This document shows positions 18,222-27,521 of a stretch of 64,000 nt of DNA, one piece after another. Below the pieces are notes generated by a model. That model did not search any database, had not been told where the DNA came from, and was given only the letters and a program-made list of their open reading frames with translations. Where the stretch lies: contig JANWZD010000011.1 in the NCBI GenBank assembly GCA_025054935.1, forward strand, positions 62,001 through 126,000. Direction: 5' to 3'. The DNA comes from Dehalococcoidia bacterium. GTDB taxonomy: Bacteria > Chloroflexota > Dehalococcoidia > SpSt-223. The translations under genes and the position numbers were made by a program. Within the stretch, counting starts at the first letter, position 1. Each line of letters begins with the position of its first letter.

Positions 18222-20212
18222 CGCGTCACCGAGAGCGTGCCAACGATGATCTCTGGCCCGCCCTCGACCGGCAGCGGCCGGCTTGTCTCCGCCTCATACA
18301 CCACAACCGCCACCCGGTAGGTTCCAGCCAGGAGCTCGCGCGGCAGCGGCAGCAGATGGAAGGTGCGTTCGCGCTCATTCCCGGCCCAGGCCGAGGTCGG
18401 CTCGAAGAGGCCCGTGCGGACGAGGAAGTGATCAGACTGGGCGACCCGGCGGCCGGCATCATCGAGGAGGCGGAGCGACACCTTGAGGTCGAGGTCGGTG
18501 CGCTCCACTGCCGTCCACTCCGCGATCGCCCACGCCGTCTCGATGCCGACGCCGACGGCGAGGCCGGTCAGACGAAGCGGTCCGAATGGGAGGTCACGTC
18601 GCTCGAGACCGGCGGGGGCGAGCGAGGGGAGAAGCGGCGGCTCGACCTGCCAAGCGGTGGCGCGGAAGTAGTCGTAGCGCTCGTCCCACAGCTGGCGTCC
18701 CTGCCGGCCGAGGAGGAACTCGGCGAGCCGCTTGTGGTCAGCCGCGATGTCGCGCTCGACCGCCCGCTCGAAGACGATCACCGTCCGCCGGCTGCCCACA
18801 AGCTCGGCAAACTGCCGTGCGATCCGCTCTTCATCAGCGCGGATAAACCGGTACGGCGACCCTCCCCGGTAGAGAAAGGCGATCGTGCCGTGGTCGTAGC
18901 CCTCGCGATAGAGGCGGCTCTGGACGATCGCAAACGCCGTGTCGGGGCCGGCTTCTGCGTTCATCACCGCTGCCATCTCGACCATATCGCTGTCGAACTG
19001 GGTGGGGATCTCCGGCAGCGCTGCCCATTCCACGAAGTAGATCCGCCCTTCCCACATGCCGCTCAGGACGATCAGCGCCGCTGCTGCCGCGCCGACGAGG
19101 CGGCGGGGAACGCCCCGCCGAGCAAGGAACGCTCCCGCTTCGATGAGTCCGATCGCAGGAAAGAGATAGACGGCAGGCAGCATACCGAAGGCGTGCGCGT
19201 TGTGAGGAAAGACGCCGAGGGGAAGAGGCGTTGCGAGCAGCATCACCCCGAACCACAGGATCAGGAAGCTGTACGGCCCGCGGCGGACGCGCCGGAGGGC
19301 GATGCCCAGCCCAAGGAGAAAGAATGGCGCGACCGCGAGATCGAAGACGGGCGCGCCGGGGTAGTTGCGGTAGGCGCGCGCATCGCCTCCGCCCGGGACG
19401 ACGAACATCGGCAGCGTCCCGACAAGCGCGGTCAGATAGCGCTCATGAGGCGGTTGTCCGCTCGCTTCGGTAAAGGGGTTCAGCTTCGCTTGGCGGCGGA
19501 AGAACTCCTCCGGATGGGAGAGAGCGTAGCCGAGGAGCGGCGCGCTGACCGCCGTGCCGACCAGGACGAACAGAAGCAGCCCGCGCCACCGCGCAGCAAG
19601 CGGTGAGAGCGACAGGTCAAGCGCGAGGCGCGCTGCGGCGTAGCCCGGCATGATGAGCGGCGCAATGCGCGCCGCGGTGTAGGTGTATTGGGTGAGCCCG
19701 AAGGCGAGCCCAGCGGCTGCCCAGGCACCCAGCCGCCGCGTCTCCCACGCTCGCCAGAACCAGTAGGCGGCTGCGGCGAGCAGGAAGGGGAAGGCGTTGA
19801 TCCGCAGCCCGATGCGGTTGAAGATGACCAGCCAGATCGAGGTCGCGGCGAATGCTGCCGCCGCCACGCCGATCCACTGCGCGCTCTCGCCATTGACCGA
19901 GCGGAACAGCCGCCGCCCGAGCGGGATCGTCACAGCGACCGTCAGCACGCCGAAAAACGCTGCCGGCAGCCGCAGCGCCAGTGGGTCGCGGCCGAGCAGG
20001 GCGACGAACGGCGCGGCCGCCAGCATGAACAGCGACTCGCGTCCGCCATTCTGGGGGTAGAACGGCAGGATCTCGCCGCGGAGCGCGGCCATCGCGTCGA
20101 GGCCGTAAAACCCCTCGTCCATGTTCAGCCCCGGCGGCAGCTCCGGCAGCAGCACGATGCGCATGCCGAAAGCTGCGAGAAGCACTGCCGCCGCCGCCCA
20201 CCGCGCGCTCAC
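18218..20212 (-). CDS. GT39/PMT-family membrane glycosyltransferase
   Basis: 664 aa from the GTG at 20212, which overlaps the upstream stop by 4 nt; the longer frame is not supported. PMT/ArnT-type GT-C enzyme: the first extracytoplasmic loop has LPPGLNMDEGFYGLDA with the Asp-Glu pair used in catalysis, then NGGRESLFM. About 11-12 hydrophobic spans are followed by a ~280-residue extracytoplasmic part ending in a beta-rich domain (VSLRLLDDAGRRVAQSD, PTSAWAGNERERTFHLLPLP). The donor is expected to be a polyprenyl-phosphate sugar and the acceptor a protein or glycolipid outside the membrane. Acceptor unknown. Confidence 0.85.
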   Translation of the reverse strand: MSARWAAAAVLLAAFGMRIVLLPELPPGLNMDEGFYGLDAMAALRGEILPFYPQNGGRESLFMLAAAPFVALLGRDPLALRLPAAFFGVLTVAVTIPLGRRLFRSVNGESAQWIGVAAAAFAATSIWLVIFNRIGLRINAFPFLLAAAAYWFWRAWETRRLGAWAAAGLAFGLTQYTYTAARIAPLIMPGYAAARLALDLSLSPLAARWRGLLLFVLVGTAVSAPLLGYALSHPEEFFRRQAKLNPFTEASGQPPHERYLTALVGTLPMFVVPGGGDARAYRNYPGAPVFDLAVAPFFLLGLGIALRRVRRGPYSFLILWFGVMLLATPLPLGVFPHNAHAFGMLPAVYLFPAIGLIEAGAFLARRGVPRRLVGAAAAALIVLSGMWEGRIYFVEWAALPEIPTQFDSDMVEMAAVMNAEAGPDTAFAIVQSRLYREGYDHGTIAFLYRGGSPYRFIRADEERIARQFAELVGSRRTVIVFERAVERDIAADHKRLAEFLLGRQGRQLWDERYDYFRATAWQVEPPLLPSLAPAGLERRDLPFGPLRLTGLAVGVGIETAWAIAEWTAVERTDLDLKVSLRLLDDAGRRVAQSDHFLVRTGLFEPTSAWAGNERERTFHLLPLPRELLAGTYRVAVVVYEAETSRPLPVEGGPEIIVGTLSVTR

Positions 20213-22986
20213 GGCAGAACCCCCAACTCGAGCGCATCGCCGGCGGGTGAGCGCGCCCGCTCGCCCGTCACCGGGTCGTAGAGGCCGACGACCAGCCGGA
20301 GCGGTCCGGCCGGCGCGCTGAGCGTCCGCCGGTCGATGAGTACCTCTCCCGGCAGCCACGACACCGCCGGTGCCTCGCCGCCGCCCGGCGGACCGTCGCG
20401 CTGGGCGGCGATCCGGCCATCGGGACCGACCAGATGCACGAACACCGACCAGTTGCGGTCAGGCGTCGCCGCGGCCTGCCACACCAGTTCGATCTGCAGC
20501 TCGCTGCCAAGGCGCCAGCTCGACCAGCCGAGCAAGGTGGCGATACCGCCAAGCGTCTCGCCGACCGGCTGGACGAAGGGTGGCGGGGTGAAACGGCGTT
20601 CGCGGCCAGCCACCTGGAGCGTTCCGACCCGCGCTGCCGGCCCCTCGCCCCACTGAACGTCGACGGCGAGCGGGCCTGCGGGCGCGGTCACCGCAAGGCG
20701 CGCCTCGACGACATCGCGCACAAGCGCCCTGTCCGGCCAGCTCGCCGGCGGCAGCCGTCCTCCGAGCGGCACGCCGCGCCCGCCGCCATGCGCATTGCCG
20801 GCGCTGTCGAGCAGGTGCACTTCGTAGCCTGCGCCGACGACGGGGCCCGGCAGCCGCTGCCAGTAGAGGACGATCGCCGCCGTCTCTCCCGGTATCACTG
20901 GACTGTCGGGGAGGGCGCGGCCGGCGAGCGCGATGCCGCCCCAGCGGGCGTTCGCGACTGCCAGCTCCGGGTCGAGCGCTGTTCCCGAGGGGGGAAGTGT
21001 CAGCACGCCGACAAGCCCTTCCATCGCGTCCCGAACGCGCAGCACCTCGCCGGACTCGCGGTCGTAGACCGTGGCGTGGAGGCGGTAGCGTCCTGCGGGC
21101 AGCCCCGGCGGGAGGTCGAGGAGGTGATAGCTTGCTTGACGCTCGCCGACCGGCCAGGCCGCAGTCGGCACAAAGCGGGGCGGCGCCAGCAGGTCGCGGT
21201 CGGCCTGGGCGACCAGCCGTCCCTCCTCATCGCGAAGGCGAAGCGACACTTTCAGATTGTGGTCGGTCGGCGCGAGGAGCGACCAGCGTGCCAGCGCCCA
21301 GAGACGGTCCCGCGCCGCGCTCGGACCAGCCGCCCAGCGTTCCAGCCGCAGCGTCCCGCCGAACTCGAGCGCGGCCGGCTGCTCGCCGTCCGGGGCGAGC
21401 GCGGGCCAAAGCGGCTCGTCGAGGCGATAGCTGGCGAGCCGGTAGCTCGCATGGGCTTCGTCGTGAACGAGCTGCCACTGCCGCCGGAGCAGAAAGTCCA
21501 CTATCTGCTTGGTATCCGGGGGCGCCATCCGGGCGCGGCTCAGTTCGATCACAGTGACCTCGCGCCGCTCTCCCGCCAGCGCTGCCAGCTCCGCTGCGAC
21601 GGACGCCTCGTCAATGCGCAGGAAGCGGAAGGGCGCGTCGCCGCGGTAGAGGAACTCGACCGTCGGGTGCGACCAGCCCGGCAAGTAGCCCGCGCCGATC
21701 GGGATGACGATCGCTGTCGCCGGGCGGCTGCGGTCGTTCATCGCATTCGCGACGTCGACAAGGTCAGCGTCATAGGCTGCCGCAAGTCCCGGCAGCGCCC
21801 GATAGTCGCTGAAGTAGCGGTTCCAGCCCCAGGCGAAATTGCCGGCGACGATGACCGCCGCTGCGCCGGCGGCAAGGCGCGCCGCCGTCTGACGGCCGAG
21901 GCGGCGCGCACCGTCGACTGCGGCGACGAGGCCGAGCGCCGGAAAGAGAAAAAGGACGGGCAGAACGCCCGCGCCATGAATGAAGTGCGGCGCGGCATCG
22001 CGCGGCAGCGCCGCCGCCAGCGTGAACACGGCCAGCCAGAGCAGGATGAATTGAAAGGCCGGCTCGCGCAGGCGCCGAAGCGCGACGGCGAGCCCCCCGA
22101 CGAAAAGCGCGCCTCCGACTGGAGTGAAGGCAGGATCGCCCGGATAGGACTGAAGCGGGCTGCTCACGCCTTCGAGGAAGAACATCCGCAGCATGCCGGC
22201 GAGCCGGCCAACGTAGCCGTGGCCGCCCGCCAGCCGGCCGTCGTTGGTCATGAGTGCCAGCTGCCGCTCGAAGAAGACGCCGGGATTGGTCACGACGTAG
22301 AGCGCCAGCGGCATGGCGACGGCTGCCGCGGCGAGGGCGAAGGCGAGCCACTCCCGCCGGCGTTCCCAGAGCAACTGCGGGGAGCGGCCGACGAGCGCGA
22401 GCAGCACCAGATAGCCCGGGATGACCGGCGGCAGGGCGCGCACTGCCGAATAGCTGTACTGCACCAGCCCGAAGGCGGCGCCCGCGGCGAGCCAGTCGCC
22501 GGTCCGCCGGGTCTCGAGGGCGCGCCAGAACCAGTAGCCGGCGATCGCGAGCAGCGGCGCGAACAGGTTCAGCCGCCAGCCGATCCGGTTCTCGACAATC
22601 AGCCAGACCGCCCCGGCCGCGAACGCTGCTGCCACGAGCGCGAGCGCGTCGCGGCGAAACAGCCGCCGCGCGAAGGCGAAGAGCGCGGCGACAAAGACGA
22701 CCCCGGCGAATGCCGCGGGCAGCCGCAGCGCAAACGGGTCGTGCCCCGCTGCGGCGATGAACGGCGCGGCGAGCGCCATGAACAGCCCTTCCCGCCCGCC
22801 GTTGCCGGCATAGTAGACGCGCGGCCCTTCGCGCAGCACGCTCGCCGCATCGACCGCGTAATACGCCTCGTCGCGTCCGAGACCCGGCGGCAGCTCCGGC
22901 AGCCAGAGCACCCGCGCCGCGAATGCCGCAAGGAGGATAACGGCTGCGGCGGGGCGCGTCAGCGCGGAGCGCATCGCCGTCCTCAC
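20209..22986 (-). CDS. GT39/PMT-family membrane glycosyltransferase, long C-terminal tail
   Basis: 925 aa. Close relative of the next gene downstream: LPPGLGRDEAYYAVDA gives the catalytic Asp-Glu loop, followed by NGGREGLFM and about a dozen transmembrane segments to residue ~400. The ~520-residue extracytoplasmic tail has two or three beta-rich modules; the last contains WSVFVHLVGPDGRIAAQRD, SWLPGEVLIDR and VVGLYDPVTGERAR, nearly the same pattern as at the end of the 961-aa protein. Joined to neighbours on both sides by 4-nt overlaps (22983-22986 and 20209-20212). Likely uses a lipid-linked sugar. Confidence 0.85.
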   Translation of the reverse strand: MRTAMRSALTRPAAAVILLAAFAARVLWLPELPPGLGRDEAYYAVDAASVLREGPRVYYAGNGGREGLFMALAAPFIAAAGHDPFALRLPAAFAGVVFVAALFAFARRLFRRDALALVAAAFAAGAVWLIVENRIGWRLNLFAPLLAIAGYWFWRALETRRTGDWLAAGAAFGLVQYSYSAVRALPPVIPGYLVLLALVGRSPQLLWERRREWLAFALAAAAVAMPLALYVVTNPGVFFERQLALMTNDGRLAGGHGYVGRLAGMLRMFFLEGVSSPLQSYPGDPAFTPVGGALFVGGLAVALRRLREPAFQFILLWLAVFTLAAALPRDAAPHFIHGAGVLPVLFLFPALGLVAAVDGARRLGRQTAARLAAGAAAVIVAGNFAWGWNRYFSDYRALPGLAAAYDADLVDVANAMNDRSRPATAIVIPIGAGYLPGWSHPTVEFLYRGDAPFRFLRIDEASVAAELAALAGERREVTVIELSRARMAPPDTKQIVDFLLRRQWQLVHDEAHASYRLASYRLDEPLWPALAPDGEQPAALEFGGTLRLERWAAGPSAARDRLWALARWSLLAPTDHNLKVSLRLRDEEGRLVAQADRDLLAPPRFVPTAAWPVGERQASYHLLDLPPGLPAGRYRLHATVYDRESGEVLRVRDAMEGLVGVLTLPPSGTALDPELAVANARWGGIALAGRALPDSPVIPGETAAIVLYWQRLPGPVVGAGYEVHLLDSAGNAHGGGRGVPLGGRLPPASWPDRALVRDVVEARLAVTAPAGPLAVDVQWGEGPAARVGTLQVAGRERRFTPPPFVQPVGETLGGIATLLGWSSWRLGSELQIELVWQAAATPDRNWSVFVHLVGPDGRIAAQRDGPPGGGEAPAVSWLPGEVLIDRRTLSAPAGPLRLVVGLYDPVTGERARSPAGDALELGVLP

Positions 22987-25727
22987 CGCTGCGGGAGCGC
23001 GACCGGACCGAGGCGGACGCTTGTCGCGCCGTTTGCCGGGATCGGCCTGCCCGTGGCCGCGTCGATGACACCGACCACGATCGAGACAGCATCCACCCCT
23101 GCCGGCAGCGGGATCATCTCATACCCGTCGAGCACATACTCGCCGGCGCGCCAGCCGGTTGTCGGCGCCTCGCCGCCGTGAGGGCGGTGAGCGCGTGCAG
23201 CGACCACCCGGTCGCCAGCGAGAAGTTGGACGGACACGACCAAGTCGGGCAGGTCATCGCGCAAGGCGCGCCAAGAGAGCGTCAGGTCGAGCGCCATCCC
23301 CGGGCTGGTGACCACATCCGGATCGTAGCCGACCAGCTCGATCAGGTCGCCGAAGCGTGCTGCGGCCGGGCGCGCGATCTCGGGCGGCGCAAAGCGGCGC
23401 GGCCGGTCCACGATCGGGATGCTCCCAAGGACAAGGCTGCCCTCGTCGTCCTCCAGCCGCAGCGTGACCTCGCCGCTCGCCGTCGCGGGGATGACCACCT
23501 CGAGCGGGACGCGCTGTGGCCTCACGCTCGCGGGGACATCCTGCGGTGCGCCGGCGCGCTCCTCCACCGCAAGGGCGAAGCGCGTCGCCGGCCCCTGCCA
23601 GTAGACCGACACCCGCAGGCGCTCCCCGGGCCGGACGCGCTCGGCCGGCGCCTGCCAGCCGACCAGCGTGCCGCCAGCAAACGGGCGGTCGAGGCGGACG
23701 ACGGGCGCGTCCGCCGGCAGCGGCAGCGGCGCAGCAAGCGCGAAGCGCAGCGCTGCCCGAGCGGGAAGCGTTGCGGTGCCGTCTTGGCGGTAGGCGGCAA
23801 CGCGCAGTTCGTAGTCGCCGGCGGCAAGCGCGGCCGGCAGCGGCACAATGGCATACACCCGTTCCTCCGCCGGGCGCGGCCACGCCTCGGGCGGCCGGCC
23901 CGCTCCGTCGACGACGGGACGGTCGCTCTGCGCCACCGGCTGTCCTGCCAAATCGAAGACTTGAAACGACAGCCGGTCGGGCGCGCCCGCTGTTGCCGGC
24001 ACAGTCACCGTCGCGGCGACAGCGAGCGCACTCTCGTCTGCCGAAAGCGCGACCGAGTCCACCCGCACCCGCACGAGACCAAAGTCGAGCGGCGCGCTCG
24101 GTCCGGCGAGCGCCGTCGGCGCGCCGATGAGCCGATAGTCGCGTCGTCGGGCACCGCCCGCGTCGCGCTCGTCGAGGCGCGTTCCAGCGGCGCGCAGCAG
24201 GTAGTCGACAACCTCGCGCGGATCGTCCGGTCCGAGGCGGGTCGGCGGGAAGTCGTAGACCTCGACCAGCCGTCCCGGCCAGCCGTCGCGCTGCAGCCAG
24301 GCGGCGGCCAGTTCTTCAGCGGCGAGGAGGGTGCCGCCCGACTGGCCAGTGAAGAGGTAGTCGAAGGCGCGGTAACTGAACGCTTCGCCGCGCGCCGGGT
24401 TGGCAAGCAGCAGGACGGCTCGCCCGTCGCGGGCAGCGTTGGCGGCCTTGGCGATGCGCGCGATCGGAACGCCGAAGGCACGCACGACCTCAGGGTGGTT
24501 CGCCCAGACGCGGAAATAGTCTTGCGCGGTCACCGCGCCGCTGATAGCGAGAAGCACCGCCGCTGCCCCGGCGAGCAGGTGCGGCTGGCGCATCCAGCGC
24601 GCCGCTAGCCGGCCGGCGTCCGCCATGCCGAGCGCGGCGAGCAGCATCGCCGGTGGCAGCGAGCCGATCGCCCGGCCGTAGTTCGGGTGTCCTTCGCGCG
24701 CAAGGATCGCCGGGAGCAGAAAGACGGCGAGCCAGAGCAGCAGCCACCGCTCGCCGCGGCGGGTGAACCGCGCCAGCGCCGCCCCGACGCCGAGGAGGAA
24801 GAACGGCAGGACTGCGAGGTCGAAGACACCGCGCCCCGGCAGCGACAGCACCCAGTTGCTCCCGCCATCGCCGACGAACATCGCGAGTGTGCCGACAACC
24901 GCCCGCTCAGGCGGCGGAGGAGGAACCGGCAAGGCGCGCTCGTTCTCAAACGGCAGCAGCTGGCCGATCCGGCTGAAGAACTCGTCGGGATGGATTGCGA
25001 AATAGACGCCGAGCGGCAGGGCGACGAGCGCCATGACCGCCACGAGCCGTGCCCAGCCGCCAAGCCGCGCCTGCGCGCTCGCCCGGTCGAAGAGGAGGTC
25101 GGCAGCGACGATGAGCGCTGCCAGCATGGGCACAATCCGTGCCGCGGTGTAGGTGTAGAAGGAGGCGCCAAGCGCCGCGCCGGCGGCTGCCCAGCCCCGC
25201 CGGTCGCCGTCATAGGCGCGCGCCAGCCACCAGCAGGCGATCACCAGGGCGAGGGGCAGCAAGATCGCCCGGAAGCCAATCCGGCTCCAGAAGAGATGCC
25301 AGAAGTTGACCGCCATCACCGCCGCGGCGAGGAGCGCGACAGCCCGCGCATCGGGCCGCGCTCGGAACAGCCGGAACGCCAGCGGCGCCGCCGCCGCGAC
25401 GGTCAGCAGCCCGGCGGCAGCAGTCGGAAAGCGGATCGCGATCTCGTTGCGCCCAAAGAGGAACGAGCTTGCAGCGAGGAGGTACATCTCGGCCGGCTCG
25501 CGGCCGAAGTTGCCGGGAAACCAGAGGCGGAGATCGCCTTGGAGGATCTTCAGCCCGTCGACGGCGTCGTAGGCGACATCGTTATTGATACCCGGGGGGG
25601 CAGCGTCGAGTGCCGGCAGCCGCAGCAGCGCCGCGACGAGCAGGATGCCAATCAGGAGCCAGCGGTAGCTGCGCGGGGCTGGGGCTGACCGCGCGCCCGT
25701 CGCGGCCGCCGGCGAACTTGGCGTCAC
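22983..25727 (-). CDS. GT39-like membrane protein with altered catalytic loop
   Basis: 914 aa from the GTG at 25727, preceded by GAGGGAGGAAGC; the longer frame to 25976 would overlap the WalJ-like gene. Same architecture as the two downstream relatives: about 12 transmembrane spans, then a ~480-residue extracytoplasmic beta-rich tail (VVSVQLLAGDRVVAARAHRP, TGWRAGEYVLDGYE, IVVGVIDAATGRPIP). In the first loop the usual Asp-Glu is Asp-Val (PPGINNDVAYDAVDG), so the general base may be lost or supplied elsewhere. First gene of the four-gene operon. Confidence 0.8.
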   Translation of the reverse strand: MTPSSPAAATGARSAPAPRSYRWLLIGILLVAALLRLPALDAAPPGINNDVAYDAVDGLKILQGDLRLWFPGNFGREPAEMYLLAASSFLFGRNEIAIRFPTAAAGLLTVAAAAPLAFRLFRARPDARAVALLAAAVMAVNFWHLFWSRIGFRAILLPLALVIACWWLARAYDGDRRGWAAAGAALGASFYTYTAARIVPMLAALIVAADLLFDRASAQARLGGWARLVAVMALVALPLGVYFAIHPDEFFSRIGQLLPFENERALPVPPPPPERAVVGTLAMFVGDGGSNWVLSLPGRGVFDLAVLPFFLLGVGAALARFTRRGERWLLLWLAVFLLPAILAREGHPNYGRAIGSLPPAMLLAALGMADAGRLAARWMRQPHLLAGAAAVLLAISGAVTAQDYFRVWANHPEVVRAFGVPIARIAKAANAARDGRAVLLLANPARGEAFSYRAFDYLFTGQSGGTLLAAEELAAAWLQRDGWPGRLVEVYDFPPTRLGPDDPREVVDYLLRAAGTRLDERDAGGARRRDYRLIGAPTALAGPSAPLDFGLVRVRVDSVALSADESALAVAATVTVPATAGAPDRLSFQVFDLAGQPVAQSDRPVVDGAGRPPEAWPRPAEERVYAIVPLPAALAAGDYELRVAAYRQDGTATLPARAALRFALAAPLPLPADAPVVRLDRPFAGGTLVGWQAPAERVRPGERLRVSVYWQGPATRFALAVEERAGAPQDVPASVRPQRVPLEVVIPATASGEVTLRLEDDEGSLVLGSIPIVDRPRRFAPPEIARPAAARFGDLIELVGYDPDVVTSPGMALDLTLSWRALRDDLPDLVVSVQLLAGDRVVAARAHRPHGGEAPTTGWRAGEYVLDGYEMIPLPAGVDAVSIVVGVIDAATGRPIPANGATSVRLGPVALPQR

Positions 25728-25839
25728 GCTTCCTCCCTCGGCTCCTGTCTCCGCGTCCGCACCACGGCCGCTCTCCTGCCAGTGCGGTGGATGTCTGGTC
25801 TGCCCCACGAGCGTCGGCTCCGAGTGAGGAAAGCGCGCG

Positions 25840-26709
25840 CTAGGTCGGCAAGGCGAGCTGCCAGCCGACGGTCTCGCTCGACCAGAAGAGGCTCGGGGTG
25901 TCGCGGGCGGCCACCTCCAAGCGGACGCCGGTGATACCTTCGCGGCGCAGGATGCTGCCGACAATGCGCTTGGCAAGCCGCGGCGAGTTATTGATCGCCG
26001 AGAGATGCGCCAGCCAGACTGTGCGCGGCCGCCCGTTCGCCGATCCGACGATCAGCCGGGCCGCTTCGAGGTTCGAAAGATGGCCGAGCGGAGAAAGGAG
26101 GCGCGCCTTTAGCGACTCCGCGTAGGGGCCGGTGCGCAAGGTGTCGTAGTCGTGGTTCGCCTCGAGGATGAGCAGGTCAGCTGCCGCCAGCGGCTCGTGG
26201 AGCGTCTCGGACGCCGTGCCGAGGTCGACGCAGTAGACGATCGTCCAGCCCCCCGACCGGATGAGAAAGCCTGAGGGCGCGGCAGCATCGTGCGGCACTG
26301 GAAACGAACTGACGTCGCAGTCCCCCACGGTTACCGTGGAGCCGAGCGCGAGCGGCTGGCGCCGGAAGGCCCCGACCATCGCTTCGGCGGCGTCGAGCGT
26401 CTTCGGGGCGGCGATCACTGGCGTGCCGTATCTGCGGGAGAAGGCTCCCACCCCAATCACGTGGTCGCTATGTTCATGGCTGAGCAGGATGGCATCTACC
26501 GCCTCAGGCGGAACGCCGCGGCCCGCAAGCGTGCTCGCCGCTGTCCGCGCCGTAATGCCGAGGTCAACGAGGAGGGTCGTCGTCGCCGATTGAACCAGCA
26601 GACAGTTGCCGCTCGACCCGGAGGCCAAGACCTTCGCGCTCAGCTGGCCCGGCGGGAGACGGGAGGGAACGGCGGTGAGCGTATCGGTGCGGGGCGTCAC
26701 GTACTCCAT
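25840..26709 (-). CDS. WalJ/YycJ-like metallo-beta-lactamase-fold hydrolase
   Basis: 289 aa from the ATG at 26709 (a TTG at 26718 and a GTG just downstream are alternatives). Zinc ligands appear in LSHEHSDHV, PVPHDA and LEANHD. The opening LASGSSGNCLLV and VDLGIT are typical of the YycJ/WalJ group, linked elsewhere to cell-wall stress control and to DNA exonuclease activity in mismatch repair. The presence of an endonuclease-type mutL in this window makes the exonuclease role plausible. TACAAT at 26775-26770 could be its -10. Cytoplasmic. Confidence 0.85.
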   Translation of the reverse strand: MEYVTPRTDTLTAVPSRLPPGQLSAKVLASGSSGNCLLVQSATTTLLVDLGITARTAASTLAGRGVPPEAVDAILLSHEHSDHVIGVGAFSRRYGTPVIAAPKTLDAAEAMVGAFRRQPLALGSTVTVGDCDVSSFPVPHDAAAPSGFLIRSGGWTIVYCVDLGTASETLHEPLAAADLLILEANHDYDTLRTGPYAESLKARLLSPLGHLSNLEAARLIVGSANGRPRTVWLAHLSAINNSPRLAKRIVGSILRREGITGVRLEVAARDTPSLFWSSETVGWQLALPT

Positions 26710-26803
26710 TCCAAGCAAGAAGCGCCGGGCACGCGCGTACTCCTCGCCTCGCGGCGGTGTATGCGCTCGATTGTAGTGGACGCCCGGCGGGAACGCGGGC
26801 TGC

Positions 26804-27481
26804 TTAGCGGGCGAGCGCCAGCGGATTGAAGTTGGTCGTCCGGTCGAACGGGTCGCTCCCTTCGAGCCGCTTCAGGCGCGTGACGACCGCATACGTGAGC
26901 GGCGTCGCCAGCGCTTCATAAGCGCTCTTGAACCCCCAGTTCGTCAGAATGGTGAGGAAGAGCGCTTCGGCCGGGATGGTTCCCGCAAAAGCGATGAGGA
27001 CGAAGAGCGTCGAATCGAGCCCCTGACCGACGATGGTGGAGGAGATCGTCCGTGTCCAGAGCCATCGTCCCTCAGTCGCGACCTTCAGCCGGGCGAGGAC
27101 GTAGGAGTTCGCGAAGCTGCCCACGAGGTAGGCGAGCAGCGAGGCGAGGAGGAGCCGCGGCGTGTAGCCGAGGATCGCTTCGTACGCTGCTTGCGCTTCC
27201 CAAAACTCCGGCGCCGGGAGGACGCGCCCGATCGAGAAGACAACGACGGCCAGCAGGTTGCAGAGGAACCCGAGCCAGATGACCCGGCGCGCTGCCGCGT
27301 AGCCGTACACCTCGGTCAGGACATCGCCGACGAGGTAGCTTACCGGGAAGATAATGTTCCCAGCGTCCATCACGAGCGGACCGACGGCGATCAGCTTGAC
27401 GGCCGCGATGTTCGCGGTGATCAAGCTGGAGACGAAGAGCGCGACGACGACGACGAAAGCAAAGGAGTACTGCGGGCGCAT
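26804..27481 (-). CDS. Queuosine precursor transporter (YhhQ/VUT family)
   Basis: 225 aa from the ATG at 27481, which has GGAGGG 3 nt upstream; the longer frame is not supported. Six hydrophobic segments. Family signatures are the ITANIAAVKL opening, NIIFPVSYLVGDVLTEVYGYAAARR, and GSFANSYVLARLK. YhhQ-type proteins import preQ0/preQ1 for queuosine tRNA modification. No queuosine biosynthesis genes are nearby. Inner membrane. Confidence 0.9.
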   Translation of the reverse strand: MRPQYSFAFVVVVALFVSSLITANIAAVKLIAVGPLVMDAGNIIFPVSYLVGDVLTEVYGYAAARRVIWLGFLCNLLAVVVFSIGRVLPAPEFWEAQAAYEAILGYTPRLLLASLLAYLVGSFANSYVLARLKVATEGRWLWTRTISSTIVGQGLDSTLFVLIAFAGTIPAEALFLTILTNWGFKSAYEALATPLTYAVVTRLKRLEGSDPFDRTTNFNPLALAR

Positions 27482-27521
27482 TTTCCCTCCCACTCCCACG
27501 GTGCCGGCGAAGGATAGCGCG

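Noticed and set aside
16371-20281. Several long plus-strand frames opposite the giant membrane proteins
   Set aside because: Shadow frames of high-GC genes, rich in Arg and Gln, with no domains.
25727-25976. Upstream extension of the first GT39-like gene to 25976
   Set aside because: It overlaps the WalJ-like gene, has no homology-like content, and a GTG at 25727 with GAGGGAGGA is present.
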